From NCBI RefSeq assembly GCF_022605725.1, contig NC_065550.1, positions 4,650,001 to 4,714,000 on the forward strand: a stretch of DNA of 64,000 nucleotides. Direction: 5' to 3'. The notes below the pieces were generated by a model. The model worked only from the letters and a program-made list of their open reading frames with translations, was not told the DNA's origin and searched no databases. Source of the stretch: Anthonomus grandis grandis. Lineage: Eukaryota; Arthropoda; Insecta; Coleoptera; Curculionidae. Both the position numbers and the translations under genes were made by a program. Shown here one piece after another: positions 11,086 through 22,000 of the stretch; position 1 is the first letter of the stretch, and each line of letters opens with the position of its first letter.

Positions 11086-11789
11086 ATCGCGCATATGAAA
11101 TAAATTTAGAGGTAAGTAGATACCAAACTATCTAGTGCCACTATGAAATGTGGCAGTAATAGAACTTTTTAGATAATCGTTAGTTGGTACAAAGAAACTC
11201 TAGTTTTATTTGAAATTTTTAAGGTATGCTATAGCTATGCAGTTGTAATTTGCTTAGCTTATTATGTTAGTAAATAAAGTGGTTTAGTTTTACTGTAATT
11301 TTGTTGTTTCTTTTACTTTAAAATAAAAAGTGCTTTTACAGGATTTTCTAAAAGATCTGTAAGGGTTTTAAATAGTCACTTTTCATTTTAAGTCGGTGTT
11401 TCTAACAAAATTTTCAGCTGTTCATAAACTACCTTAATGAAAAATAGGGCTGTCAGTCGAAATATATAGTCTAAAAAGAAAATACATGGCATTGCATAAA
11501 CGCGCTATGCGACAAGTTTGGCGTGTGATTCAATTTTGTAAAATAAAAAACCTAATAATAAGTAAAAAAGCATAACCAGACTAGGTGACATTTTTTATCA
11601 TAACTTCTAAACTTTATTATTTTTTGCTGAAAGCTTACATAGTATAATTTGAAATAGTGTCTTGGATATAGCTTGCAAAAATTAGATCTGTATTAGATTT
11701 TATCGATTTTTAAGGGCATTCGAAACTTAATTGTGTTTTCCCACAATTGTCATTCTGGTTCTTGGTCGCGTTATACATAACTACGTCCA

Positions 11790-12275
11790 AATAATATCCT
11801 TCTTAAGAAATACTTATCATTCATACCTCCCCTCCCCCTTTCTTTTTAATTTTGGCCTTTTCCTAAATAACCTCTTCTCCTCGCGCTACTATAGTACTCT
11901 GTCGACGTTCAATAATAATTCGAGCTTATTCGCCTTTATCGTTAGAGATTTATCTTTCATGTTCAAACCTTAGTTGCATGTTGTTCAAACCTGCGTTTAC
12001 TAGATGTCGGGCCATTTACTGTTTGTTGATTACATTATCATAATTATTGTTTTTCATGTAAACATCGCAGCTATGTAGTGTTAGGTAAGGTTTTTTAAAA
12101 CTTTGACTTTTATTTGTAGCTTTGTTAATTTTTGTTGTACCTTTTAATTATGACTTACTGTTTGTTATTTTAATGTGTTACTCAAAAGAAAAAATAAATT
12201 TAGAGTCTGATGATGATAAGTGAACTCATCGAAATGCATAACTTTTGACAAAAGATTGGCATTTTCATTTGTGAA
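11790..12275 (+). other. Probable continuation of the Penelope-like 3' region
   Basis: It resumes on the far side of the insertion. No protein is recognised. Near the end, tctgatgatgataagtgaac followed by catcgaaatgc resembles the stem-like CTGATGATG...CGAAA motif common in Penelope-element tails. Assignment rests on position plus that motif. Confidence 0.35.
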
Positions 12276-12317
12276 GAAAGGTCTTCCCACCCTTCCCAAC
12301 CCGCTATATTATAGCAT

Positions 12318-12349
12318 AGTTTACTGAATAAAATACAAGTTGCTTCACT
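12318..12349 (+). repeat. 32-bp repeat, inverted partner at 15068-15099
   Basis: The sequence beginning agtttactgaataaaataca is matched exactly, in inverted orientation, at 15068-15099. The similarity continues with mismatches for about 10 bp on each side. It could be the termini of a 2.8-kb unit or two copies of a dispersed repeat. No target duplication is seen. Confidence 0.7.
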
Positions 12350-12612
12350 CGGCGAAAAACCTTTTATATTTCGATCTCAAAGGCAGGCCGCCGAGCTCCT
12401 CGCCGACGGGGAACTAGCAAAACTTGTAAAGTGGAATGCTGGTAAAAAATAGCTATTATTTTACGAGTTTCGTCTAATTCGAACTGTAGGGGAAGAAGAC
12501 GGAGCACGATTTTATAATAACTTTATTATCTGGCATAAAATTATTATTTAATGTACCTACTTGGGAAAAATATGTAAATTGATAATACTTTAAATTATTT
12601 GTTTTTATTTGT

Positions 12613-12906
12613 ATGTTTTTATTTTATTGTTTAAATTATGTGCATTCGGTGAAATTCTTGTTTAATTTACTTAACCATAAGATTGACTGCCCATCCCTTT
12701 TGCAAAGGATTTGCTTTCATATACCACGCCCAGGATCCAGACAAGGTCCAGCTTTTAACTTGGACACAGCCAGGTCCAACATTCTGTACCAGAGTCCTAT
12801 TCACTTTATGTGTCAAAACTTTAACACTATTGCTGATTTTTGTGACATTCACCATGACGATTTGGCACTTATCTTGAATCACCTGCGTATGGTCGGTGGG
12901 GGAGGC
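12613..12906 (+). pseudogene. C-terminal end of a LINE reverse transcriptase (5'-truncated)
   Basis: The frame reads DCPSLLQRICFHIPRP, then a segment with TARSNILYQSPIHFM and FNTIADFCDIHHDD, and stops at 12907. This matches the conserved C-terminal tail of jockey/R1-group insect LINEs (LL-I-F-VP...TN---SPI--M---FN...DIF). About 98 residues remain. Typical 5' truncation from incomplete reverse transcription. Confidence 0.75.
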
Positions 12907-13197
12907 TAGGTTATTTAGTTTTTGGTTATTTAGTTTTTAGCTTGAATACATTTATTTACTCATTTTTTTTTGCTCTTTTGATTTAAATTAATTCTTGATT
13001 CTTATCCTAATTTAGTGTTGATTTTTTATTATTTATTTTCTCAAGTTCACTACTTTTTTTTTTTTATTATATAGCAATTCTTTTATAGTTTAGTTGCATG
13101 AATCTAATACAATTCATGCATTCGTACATTTATATATTTAATTGATTTTCCTGTAACTGGGTATATGTAACCTGTTGGAAATAAAGCTTATTATTAT
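12907..13197 (+). other. LINE 3' UTR with poly(A)-type tail
   Basis: It follows the truncated RT and ends with cctgttggaaataaagctta then a short TTA-rich tail. This is the usual 3' terminus of non-LTR elements and carries an AATAAA signal. Confidence 0.65.
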
Positions 13198-15067
13198 ATC
13201 CACCAAACTAAATAAATTTTACATTATCAAAGTTTACGCAATTCAAGAACTTAATGGTTAAATTTTTTTTGTTAAAATAATTAGGTACTTAGGTATCTTA
13301 TTAAAGGTTGTTTTTTGGTACGACTGGTTTCATTAGGATTTATTTTTAAATCAAAGTCAAAAGTTTGTGTGAAAAAATGCATATATTAGTGTTACTAAAC
13401 GTAACAACTAAAGATAGACATAACTACTAAGTAATGACATGTTTGAATTTTAAATGATTGATTACTATACTTTTTGACGTTTTGTTATTTTGTCAGACTA
13501 ATAATAGCATTACCAAAGACATTATAAGTAATAAACGTAATATTTCATTCATAACCATCCCAAAAATGTGGAATTTTATTGTTTTAAATATAGTAGTGAG
13601 AAAGAAAAGGATGGAGAAAGTGTTGTTAGTACCCCTTGGCAACAATGCATATTTTCAATTAATTTTTGTTTGGTTTGTTGCCAGTGGGGTAGAGCTTATG
13701 CACTAGTGCAAATAATATTATAATAATCGACAAATTTGTAATTTTCATTTTCCCTCCCTTACAAATCGGGTTAGGATTGTGTACTGTACAAATAATTTTC
13801 TATATCTATACGTGTTGTTTTCGTCGCTCTTGTGCAATTTTAAATAGAGGCGAAAAATGTCATTACATAATTAATTAACCTTAATATTTTTCATGTGACG
13901 ACGCTGGTGGTAAAACTACAAAAGTATTTTGCTGTTTAAACGTAAAAAACAAACTTACCGATGAAACGTTAAATTTAGATTTTAATGCTCTACTCTCTTT
14001 ACTACACAAGAATGCACCATGATCGTTTATTTTGGCATTAATTTTCTCCAAAAAAGTACGAAAACAACAAAAAAACTGATAAAACACGCCCTTAGACTCA
14101 ATAATTTAAAGCGTTTATTTGTTTTAATTCCTTGGCAACATCACTCGGGATTCATTCATTCATAATTTTTGACAGAACTCAAAAAATAGTAAAACGTGCG
14201 TGAGACTGTAGCGCAACGTTGCCGAAGTGACTAAATTTTTTAATGCTCCAAGATATTTTTGTTTTGACTGCTGCTTTTATCAGTATTTTTGCTTTTAAAT
14301 TAAGTCGATTTTTCTATGAATTTTATTAATTTTCGATTAGTTTTTTTTCATTATAAGCTCAGTTATGTTTCCGACTCAAATAACCTTTAAAAGGTATTAC
14401 ATTTTTTAATACTTAAAAAGCGGATAAATAGCTCTGGCAAAAGTGCAATATTGTAAAAGAAGGACAAAAGATGGAGAGGAAAATATATTTTGCCATTTTA
14501 AAATGTAAACAATGTAGTCTCTTAAGCTGGATTTATACAGACAAATAAAGTAAAATAATAATAAAATAAGAGTTAAATGTACAAAAGTTCCATAACGCAT
14601 TTATATAGCAAAATAATATAAGAATAAAATAAGAAGTTGACCAAAATCCAACTTTCATATTTTATTTTATGTGAAAACGAAACTGCGCACGTTATTTTGG
14701 TCACAACACACCCTCTCAAGACAGAGAGGTTTTATAACCTGGCATGTAATTGGTTACCCTTATTTCTTATTTTATTATATATATATAAATATATATATTT
14801 TCATTTTTGGGACATCTAAAAAACATTAAACCACTTCCACGCTTTGTAAAACAACTGTCTATCGAACAATAAGTCGACATTTTAATATAATAGATTATAA
14901 TAATTTGCCAGTCCACTGAGTCCACCCGGTACAACTAGTAATAAAACGCTGGCACATCAGAACGATTTAAACTCTACTCACTGGTAACCCAACAGATTCG
15001 ATTGTAGGAGCGTCGCCCGGCAAATGAAGTGAGGAGCGGTGAATAGGTAATTCGGCGTGTGGAGCCC
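13198..15067. other. AT-rich interval, no gene recognised
   Basis: Only short frames occur, on both strands, with no conserved motif. Scattered A/T runs and a tatata tract near 14778-14798. Confidence 0.5.
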
Positions 15068-15099
15068 AGTGAAGCAACTTGTATTTTATTCAGTAAACT
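15068..15099 (-). repeat. Inverted partner of the 12318 repeat
   Basis: Exact 32-bp reverse complement of 12318-12349. Confidence 0.7.
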
Positions 15100-16430
15100 T
15101 TGATTATAGCTACTCCACTTCAAGAATGGACTTCTACTTACAAAAATTTTTTTATCAATTATATGAAATCCGTATATTTCTGCATTTTTTATAAATACAA
15201 AATGTGTGTTTCATAACAAATCGGCTTTATAACATTGACATGCATTTATGAAAATAAAGCATATTTGATTTTGATTTCAAGCTGCTAGTTGATTTTGCGC
15301 GCCACTCAACATTCTACAAAAATAATGCAGAGTAAGATCATGAATATTAGAGATTGTAATTTACAAACACATACAAAAAATATTCAATTTCTTTAAAGTT
15401 TAACGTTTACTAAAAAATAATAGATTTTTTGACACTCGAGTCCAGTTAAAATGAGTTAAAAGTTATTCTAGTGTATTTAGTTAAGCAAAGGCAAAATATG
15501 GCATAATAACTTGTTTCTAACTAATAACATTGTATACAAGGTGTCTTTGTTCAACTAGTCAAATATGCTAGAGTATATACAGAAACCATAGAGAAGTAGT
15601 TTGAGATGAAATACTGGTAGCGGAAAGCGTTTTTAATACAAAGGAAAAAATTCGCAGTTTTTTTGAAAAATGTCATTACTTTGTTGTAACGAAGTTACAA
15701 GATTTTGTCTTTATTTTATAGTAATAAGGGTAAGCCCAGGCAGTCTTTTATAAGACAACTTAGATAATTTTGCTCCGTTAACCTTTTAACCTCTAAATTT
15801 ATAATTTACATAACAAAAAGATACATTTTAAGCTTTACCTGTGAATCATGAGGGGTTTATAATTGTAAACATATATAAAGAAACCAACTTAAAGAGGTTT
15901 CTAGCTTGATAGTATCCTGGAAAGGTTTGATTTCTTATAGGTTATGCCTAGTTCTCCGTTGACTATGTTGTAGTCTCTGGCCTTATTGTTTTCAGCCCTG
16001 GTTATTCTTAGGTAAATAAAGAACCACAAATGCCTAAAACTGAGAGGGTTTTCATCACTATGCTTCCAGTTTTCCGGTTATTTTCATGAAATTTTCCCTT
16101 CATGCTGCTGTATTGTTTACATGTTCTATTTTGCAAGTTTCAAGGTTTACCTACCTTGGGAAGCCCCGTTAAATGAAGGGGCATGCTCGGTGTGGCAAAA
16201 TATAATATAAATCATGATTCAGTTTCCCGCGGTTTTCCTGAAAAGCCGGTTTTCTTGTACACATGTGGCCAGCTTTTGTCCCCCTGTTTTCACCTAGAAA
16301 TACCCGGTTTTGAGAGCTGAAACTAAGTTGGTTTACCATATAAGGTCATAGCCTATAAATCCGTACCGTTCTCATGAGGAAAAACTCTATTTTCATTAAG
16401 TTTTCCTAATTGCATTTTTATTCAACGATT
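15100..16430. other. Interval with a possible LINE 3' tail, otherwise unrecognised
   Basis: Around 15240-15285, aaaataaagcatatttgatt followed by TTGATTT units resembles a LINE 3' end with a microsatellite tail. The rest shows no gene. From about 15880 the GC content rises slightly toward the LTR-like region. Confidence 0.35.
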
Positions 16431-16478
16431 GGTTCCGAGGATGTTCGTGAGTCGTCGGCACCCAAATTCCTGCTATGG

Positions 16479-16490
16479 GTATAAAAAGGT
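16479..16490 (+). promoter_or_regulatory. TATA-type promoter in the LTR-like region
   Basis: ggtataaaaagg is a strong TATA match. Transcription would start near 16510 and include the hairpin repeats in the leader. Confidence 0.5.
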
Positions 16491-16758
16491 TCCAGGTCCA
16501 CCAATGATACACATTCGTCGCAGTAAGGTCGTACCATACCTTTCGAGCGAAGTACCAGTAATTTTTCCATATTTCAATACCGTTAAATTTTCAATATTTA
16601 CGTTTAAATTTGTCTTGACGTTGACAGTGTGCATTGGGTTAGGTAAGAGCCACCTGTTGACAGTTGACCGGCCGCTTCCAAGCTCGTGTATTAAGATCTC
16701 TATCGAATCCGTTGCTATTGATATCGTTCCGTCCCGTTCCGTTTTATTTAATTTTAAA

Positions 16759-17108
16759 ACTGTGGTTTGGACACTATCTTTCTTCGTGTTTTGTAGGGCA
16801 AGCCACAGTCGCGAATATTATTAACTGGTGCCTGGACACTATCTTTCTTCGTGTTTTGTAGGGCAGGTAGTAAACGGGTGATTGAACCAACGTTTCATTA
16901 ATTCCGTTCGCGAAAAGTTACATTCTTGTTTGCAACCAGAGAAACACTCACTGCGGATTTATTTTGTATTTAATTGATAATTTTTATTGTTGACTATAGT
17001 TTTATTTTCTACTCTGTCCGCGGCCGTACCGTTCCGTTTAATTGTTTGATTGATGAAAACTACTGCTTGGACACTATCTTTCTTCGTGTTTTGTAGGGCA
17101 GGCAGTAG
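16759..17108 (+). repeat. Three hairpin repeats with invariant 29-nt loop and covarying stems
   Basis: The loop sequence, gacactatctttcttcgtgt plus ttttgtaggg less one base, is identical at 16770-16798, 16835-16863 and 17070-17098. Flanking arms pair. Unit 1: 16759-16769 with 16799-16809, 11 pairs with one G-U. Unit 2: 16826-16834 with 16864-16872, six contiguous pairs then one mismatch and two more. Unit 3: 17060-17069 with 17099-17108, ten pairs with one G-U. Arm sequences differ between units (ACTGTGG/CCACAGT against CTACTGC/GCAGTAG) but keep pairing. The same loop with compensating stems is what a conserved RNA fold produces. Function unknown. Confidence 0.8.
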
Positions 17109-17629
17109 CCGCGTTTATTAATTATTACTTGGCTTCTCAAGATGGTGAGAGACGAGTAATAACCGAGTCCATGATGTCATAATTACTATTCGTATAGCAA
17201 CAGAGCAGAGGTAAATGTTGACCGATTGATTGAGATTGCTTCGCTTGATTGGTGTTGAGTTTCCGACTTTGCTTAACGAATGTCATCCGTAACCGCTTGT
17301 ACAAAACATCATAACCCCGTCCCTTAAAGCATACTATTTTGCGTCATTAATAGAGTGCTGAATTTTCCGGTACATTTTCCCAAATAACTGCCTGTGCTTA
17401 ATCATAGAAATTGGTAATGGGGATTGTTAGATTTTAAGGACACTTTTGTTCATTTAGTTTTAAGCAACCAAACCTGTTACTTATTAGTATTTGTAATAAT
17501 AAAGATTAAGAGCAATAAAATCTCATTATAACCGGACAGTCTACTTTCAATCTTTACATGGTTTCTCCACTGTCTAAAGGCTTACCCGAGAGGCTAGAGG
17601 GGACTCTAAGCTCCTTTAATTACTTAGAG

Positions 17630-17640
17630 TGGCGCCCGAG
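17630..17640 (+). promoter_or_regulatory. Primer-binding-site-like sequence
   Basis: TGGCGCCCGAG begins like retroviral primer-binding sites for Lys-type tRNAs. Only the first 8-11 bases fit, and the following gcattttgtc does not extend the match. Confidence 0.35.
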
Positions 17641-18798
17641 GCATTTTGTCAACTGTTTCTCCTATAACTGTAAAGAAATAGTGAGGGGGGTTGACGGATA
17701 CCCTGCGACGTCAAAGGTTAGAGGGTGGACATACGGCAAGTACGTAAGTACCCCCCGCTACATTGTATTTTAGAAACGACGCACTTCCGACTATCTCAAA
17801 CTTAAAACCTCTTGGATTTTTTAACCAATTGAACGGAGACACTCTGTATGATTCAGGTTTTTTCAAAATCTAAATCTAGTACAATCCGGACAAATAAAAT
17901 TTAATTAATAATAGCAAATATTTTAACATTATCTTACTTGATAGGTGTAGAAATAATCTATAAAAATCGGTAAAATCATCAAGTTATACAAAATATAGCA
18001 CATACAATAAACAATTAACATGTTGTATGTACCATAAGCATAGTAATAAACTTTATAAAACAAAAGTTACTTTGCTTCTCCCCTATAACCTTTAAGAGTT
18101 AATAAAAAACCGAATGTTGTTAAGCCGTTGTAAGCAACCGAATGTTGTTGTTGTAAGGCGACCAACAATAGGTAGTTTAATTTTTTTTTTTAATTAAGTA
18201 CCCTGTATATTATTTGGTAAAATAAAAAATATTTTAATATTTTTATCATGTTGTGTTACTGAATTGTATAAACTTCACTGCAACATTTTAAACGTTTATA
18301 TATACATTGTAAAAAAAAATCTTATTTTATATTTTTTTAAGAAACGTCTAACAATGATAAAACCGCAGTGTAATTTAATTTTAAATTAATTTCAGGTGTG
18401 CGTTTTTAAAATTGTATTGGATTTCTTACTTTTGATTTTTCTCAGTTTTGGGTACACATGTGAGAAAGTATTAAAAGATTATGAATTTTCCTATTAAAGT
18501 GTAAAAACTTCGTTTTTTAATAAGATATAATTCATTGCCTTACTTAAAACTGACGCTTTTTTCATTAAAATGACACAAAGGTCTGTAAGATAAAAATTGG
18601 CCGAGATATTACATCTTAAGTTTTGCCACTTCTAAATATAGCTATTTATCCTACTAGAGGACTGGAATACGTCATAATAGTGGCGGATTCATCACCATCA
18701 ATAGATGAGTTATATATAAAATATGGATGTTGAGAATTAATACACTATCAAATAAAATATTCGTTGCAAATATTTTTCGGTTTCAATTTGTCACTAAA
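17641..18798. other. Interval downstream of the XNP gene, no further gene seen
   Basis: After about 200 bp of GC-richer sequence the DNA is AT-rich. A taccctgtatatta mariner-terminus-like scrap lies near 18200. Nothing coding. Confidence 0.5.
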
Positions 18799-18804
18799 TT
18801 TAAT
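18799..18804 (-). promoter_or_regulatory. Probable XNP poly(A) signal
   Basis: ATTAAA on the minus strand, about 17 nt after the XNP stop codon at 18824-18822. Other signals further downstream are possible. Confidence 0.4.
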
Positions 18805-18821
18805 TACCACTTATCACAATA

Positions 18822-19024
18822 TTATTCACTGTCACTGTCGTGTATTTCAATACTCTTTAGAGTTTCGCCTATGTCATCATCGATCCAAATAGGTGGTGAG
18901 TCGATAACTTGATTTTCGTCCTCATCACTTATATTTGTCACTTCATTTATCTCTTCAACGACGTCCGAGTTATCTGATACGGAAGCTGTTCCGTTTTTAT
19001 CCTTGGAAGTATCTAGGATTATCT
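18822..19024 (-). CDS. XNP: XNP exon E9 (terminal, acidic tail)
   Basis: Acceptor cctatttttag. The first two bases complete a Glu codon with E8. 67 codons including TAA. The tail is Asp/Glu/Ser-rich (NISDEDENQVIDSPPIWIDD), with no fold recognised. It stays fully open in the frame dictated by E8, 11.5 kb away, which supports the link. Confidence 0.7.
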
Positions 19025-22000
19025 CTAAAAATAGGATTAAAAAGTTGAAGATTAAGTAAACTGTGTTTCAAATGTAATGTAATGTAGTTTCAATTCAAGT
19101 AATGGGGGGGGGGGAAACAGGGCAGATACCTTTTATTTTACCAGTCGTTTTATTTTTAGATAAAAAAAATTGTGTCTAAGATCAATTGTTTATTATTTGT
19201 TGAACATTTCTTTGAACATACCTTATCACATTCATTAAATTAAGAATTTGGTAAACTGAAAAATATTTCGTACAATTTTTGCTGTCAGAACTTTATTGCA
19301 ATAAAAATTATTAGAATACTAGTGTTTTAAAAAAAACCGTTTTTTTTTTTTAAATCGGAAAAAAATCGCGAAAAAAACTGTTTTTTTTTCGAAAAAAACC
19401 GTTTTAATTGGAAGAAAAGCTTTTTTCGTTTTTTTTTTTTATAGCTAGCTATAAATAACATTTTTGACCTCCAAAGTTGTCATTTTGACCACTAGATGCC
19501 TATATTAATTATATAAAACGTATAGTATAGTATAAAATTGATTGTTGCAAAAAACTTTAACTGCTGTTTACTCAAACTCAAAATCACATTTTACAGTGGT
19601 ATCCATTCAGCTTTGAAACCCTCATATTTATTAATGTGTAGAAGGGAAACAATAACAAATCAGTTTATTTTTTACTATTATTGGCATCGAGTATCGACAA
19701 GATATTTATTTCAATAACGTAGTACTGCTCCTTAATTGCCCCTTTGATTTATTTACTGAAGGAGGTTGATGAACTTTAAGATAATTGCAAAAATAATCTG
19801 ACAATCAATTTGTTATTATTGTGTTAAAAGTGTAGTGACGGTTATTGTAGCTAAGTTTTTCATATTTTTAAACTGTACTGCTAAAGAATATTACTGAAAC
19901 TGTAAAATAAACCCAAAAGTACACTAAATTTTATGTAAGGTTATGTTTACGTTTCTCCACAGTTTAATAGGAGAGAACCATATAGCATTTTGCTCACAGA
20001 CCTATTCGTTTCCAAATGTCTGCCCAGGCTAATGCCTGTACTTGAATTTTAATGCGCATTCTTTGCATCATATTTACTTCATTTTAGGTAAGCTCAATCG
20101 TGGGTCTTGTAGTAATGTTGATGTTTATGAAGATGCTGATAAGGAAAATGCTGGAGGCGGTGACAACAATAATTTAGGTCATGATGATACAAACATTGAC
20201 ATGGAAGTTGTGGATATCGACAAGTTCATTTAGTACTTTAAGTGGTGTTGATGCTGGATGCAGCACTGGAAACGAAAGGACATTAATGTTATGACCGGCA
20301 GGAAGATCATTAAACACTCACGTATGGAACAATCGAGCATAATATCATTCACAGATCGAATCTCAAAGATGGAGCAAATATCAGTAGATGCCGCCTTTGC
20401 AAGAGCTATTTATGCTGGGGCCTTACCGCTTTCCATTTTTTCTGAAAACCCTTTGTGGAATGTCGCATTTAATATTTTGCGGCCGTCCTATAAACCACCG
20501 AACTTACATAGTTTACGGAAACCATTACTAGAAGCAGAATATGCTCGTATTATAAAATTAGCCGAAGAGAAGGTTCAGAACTCTCAATGTTTAACTCTCA
20601 TATCAGATGGTTGGACTAATATTCGTAGAGATGGAGTAGTAAATTTTCTTTTAGCCACCCCCGACGTTGTATTTTACAAATCCATTGAGCCCGGAGAAAA
20701 TAGAGAAACTGGACAATATATTGGGCAACAATTCGTTAATGTTATTAATGATGTTGGAAGCGCAAATGCTTTGTTAATAGTCACAGATAATGCTAGCAAT
20801 ATGAGAGTTGCATGGAATATGGGCAGATCTGAGTTTCCTCGGGCTCAGTTTATTAGCAAGTCATGAGGATTCCTCGGCTATCTGATTTAAGAAATAAGGC
20901 TAAAACGGTTGTAAAAAACATTAAAAACAAACGAGTCTCCCTTGCAGTATTTCGCAAAAAACAAAAGAAAAAGTATAGAAATAAAGCCGTTGCTTTAAAA
21001 ATGCCAAATCCAACCAGATTTGGAGGAGACGAGGTTCTTTACAGCTCCTTAAAACTTAACAAAGCTGCCTTACAAGAAACTGTAATTTCGGAAGATGTCA
21101 AAATAGAAGATTCAGTACGAAGAGAAATCCTTGGCGATACGTTCTGGCAAGATATTACTATAACAGGCGAACTTCTGAAGCCTATTGCCAGGGGTATAAA
21201 AGTTTTAGAGGGAGATTCTTCTAATTTATCACTTGTTCCAAGAGTAGTAATGGACATAAAAGTTCAAACAATCAATAGCCTAAAAAGGCATTCATCATTA
21301 ATAAATAGCAGTACTTCAAATACTATACTGAAACAAGTAGCAAAGAGAATTGACTTTTGCTGTAAGAATCTACACAAGGCCGCTTATTCTGTAGATCCTC
21401 GATTTAGAGGAGAGGGTCTTTCAGACGAGGATTGCCTGAACTGCCTTGAAGTTATTAAACATATTTCAAATCATATTGATCTACCAGCTGATAAGGTGAT
21501 TGCCAACGCGGCTATGTATAAATCAAAATCAGGTTTTTACGAAAGACCAATTTTGTGGGAAGTTGCAAGTCAAAACGATTGTGATCCAGTATCATGGTGG
21601 AAAGGTCTCTGTGCAAACCAACTACTGCAACCAATAGCAACTCGGTTACTACAATTAATCCCATCATCGGCAGCCTCTGAAAGAAACCGGTCAACATATC
21701 AACTTATTCACTCAAAAAAAGAAATCGATTGTTAGGTAAACGAGTGGAAAAATTAGTAGCCGTTAGAAGCAACCTGTACCTATTCCATGAGAACATCGAA
21801 AAAAAAATGTTTCAGCGAAGATTACCTGTATTACTTACAAATGGAGGCCGCTTCTTTGGTCATCGATTATGATGATGATGACCAATTACTCTGTCAATAT
21901 ACCTCAAACGAGGCCCCTAATCTTGAAGATTCATTTGATTCAAAAGATTCAGAACTAGAATCCAGTTTTGAATGTTCTAATTCTGATGAATCTTCATAAT

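Larger units (their letters stand above)
9611..11789. mobile_element. Non-autonomous TIR element with subterminal repeats, inserted in the Penelope remnant
   Basis: Ends are near-perfect inverted repeats: tagttatgcataacgcgacc from about 9617 pairs with ggtcgcgttatacataacta at 11764-11783. The flanks give a possible AAAT duplication. Variants of the terminal motif recur inside: ttgcataaaccgac near 9792, gggcgcttgg near 9849 and ttgcataaacgcgc near 11494. This resembles subterminal transposase-binding arrays. No transposase-like frame is present. Superfamily is unknown. Confidence 0.6.
16430..17640 (+). mobile_element. LTR/leader-like region of an LTR retrotransposon without coding body
   Basis: A good core promoter, ggtataaaaagg at about 16479-16490, is followed by an Inr-like start region. 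AATAAA signals lie at 17498-17503 and 17514-17519. TGGCGCCCGAG at 17630-17640 looks like a tRNA primer-binding site just after the repeat end. No gag or pol frame follows. LTR limits are not fixed because no second copy lies in the window, so a solo or truncated BEL/gypsy-type LTR is inferred. It carries the three structured repeats listed separately. Confidence 0.45.

Noticed and set aside
12190..12245. Hammerhead ribozyme core (CTGATGA...CGAAA)
   Set aside because: The core-like words are present but stems I and III do not form. Kept only as weak support for a Penelope tail.
16429..16824. 131-codon plus-strand frame in the LTR-like region
   Set aside because: No motif or family resemblance. 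It overlaps the TATA box and hairpin repeats.
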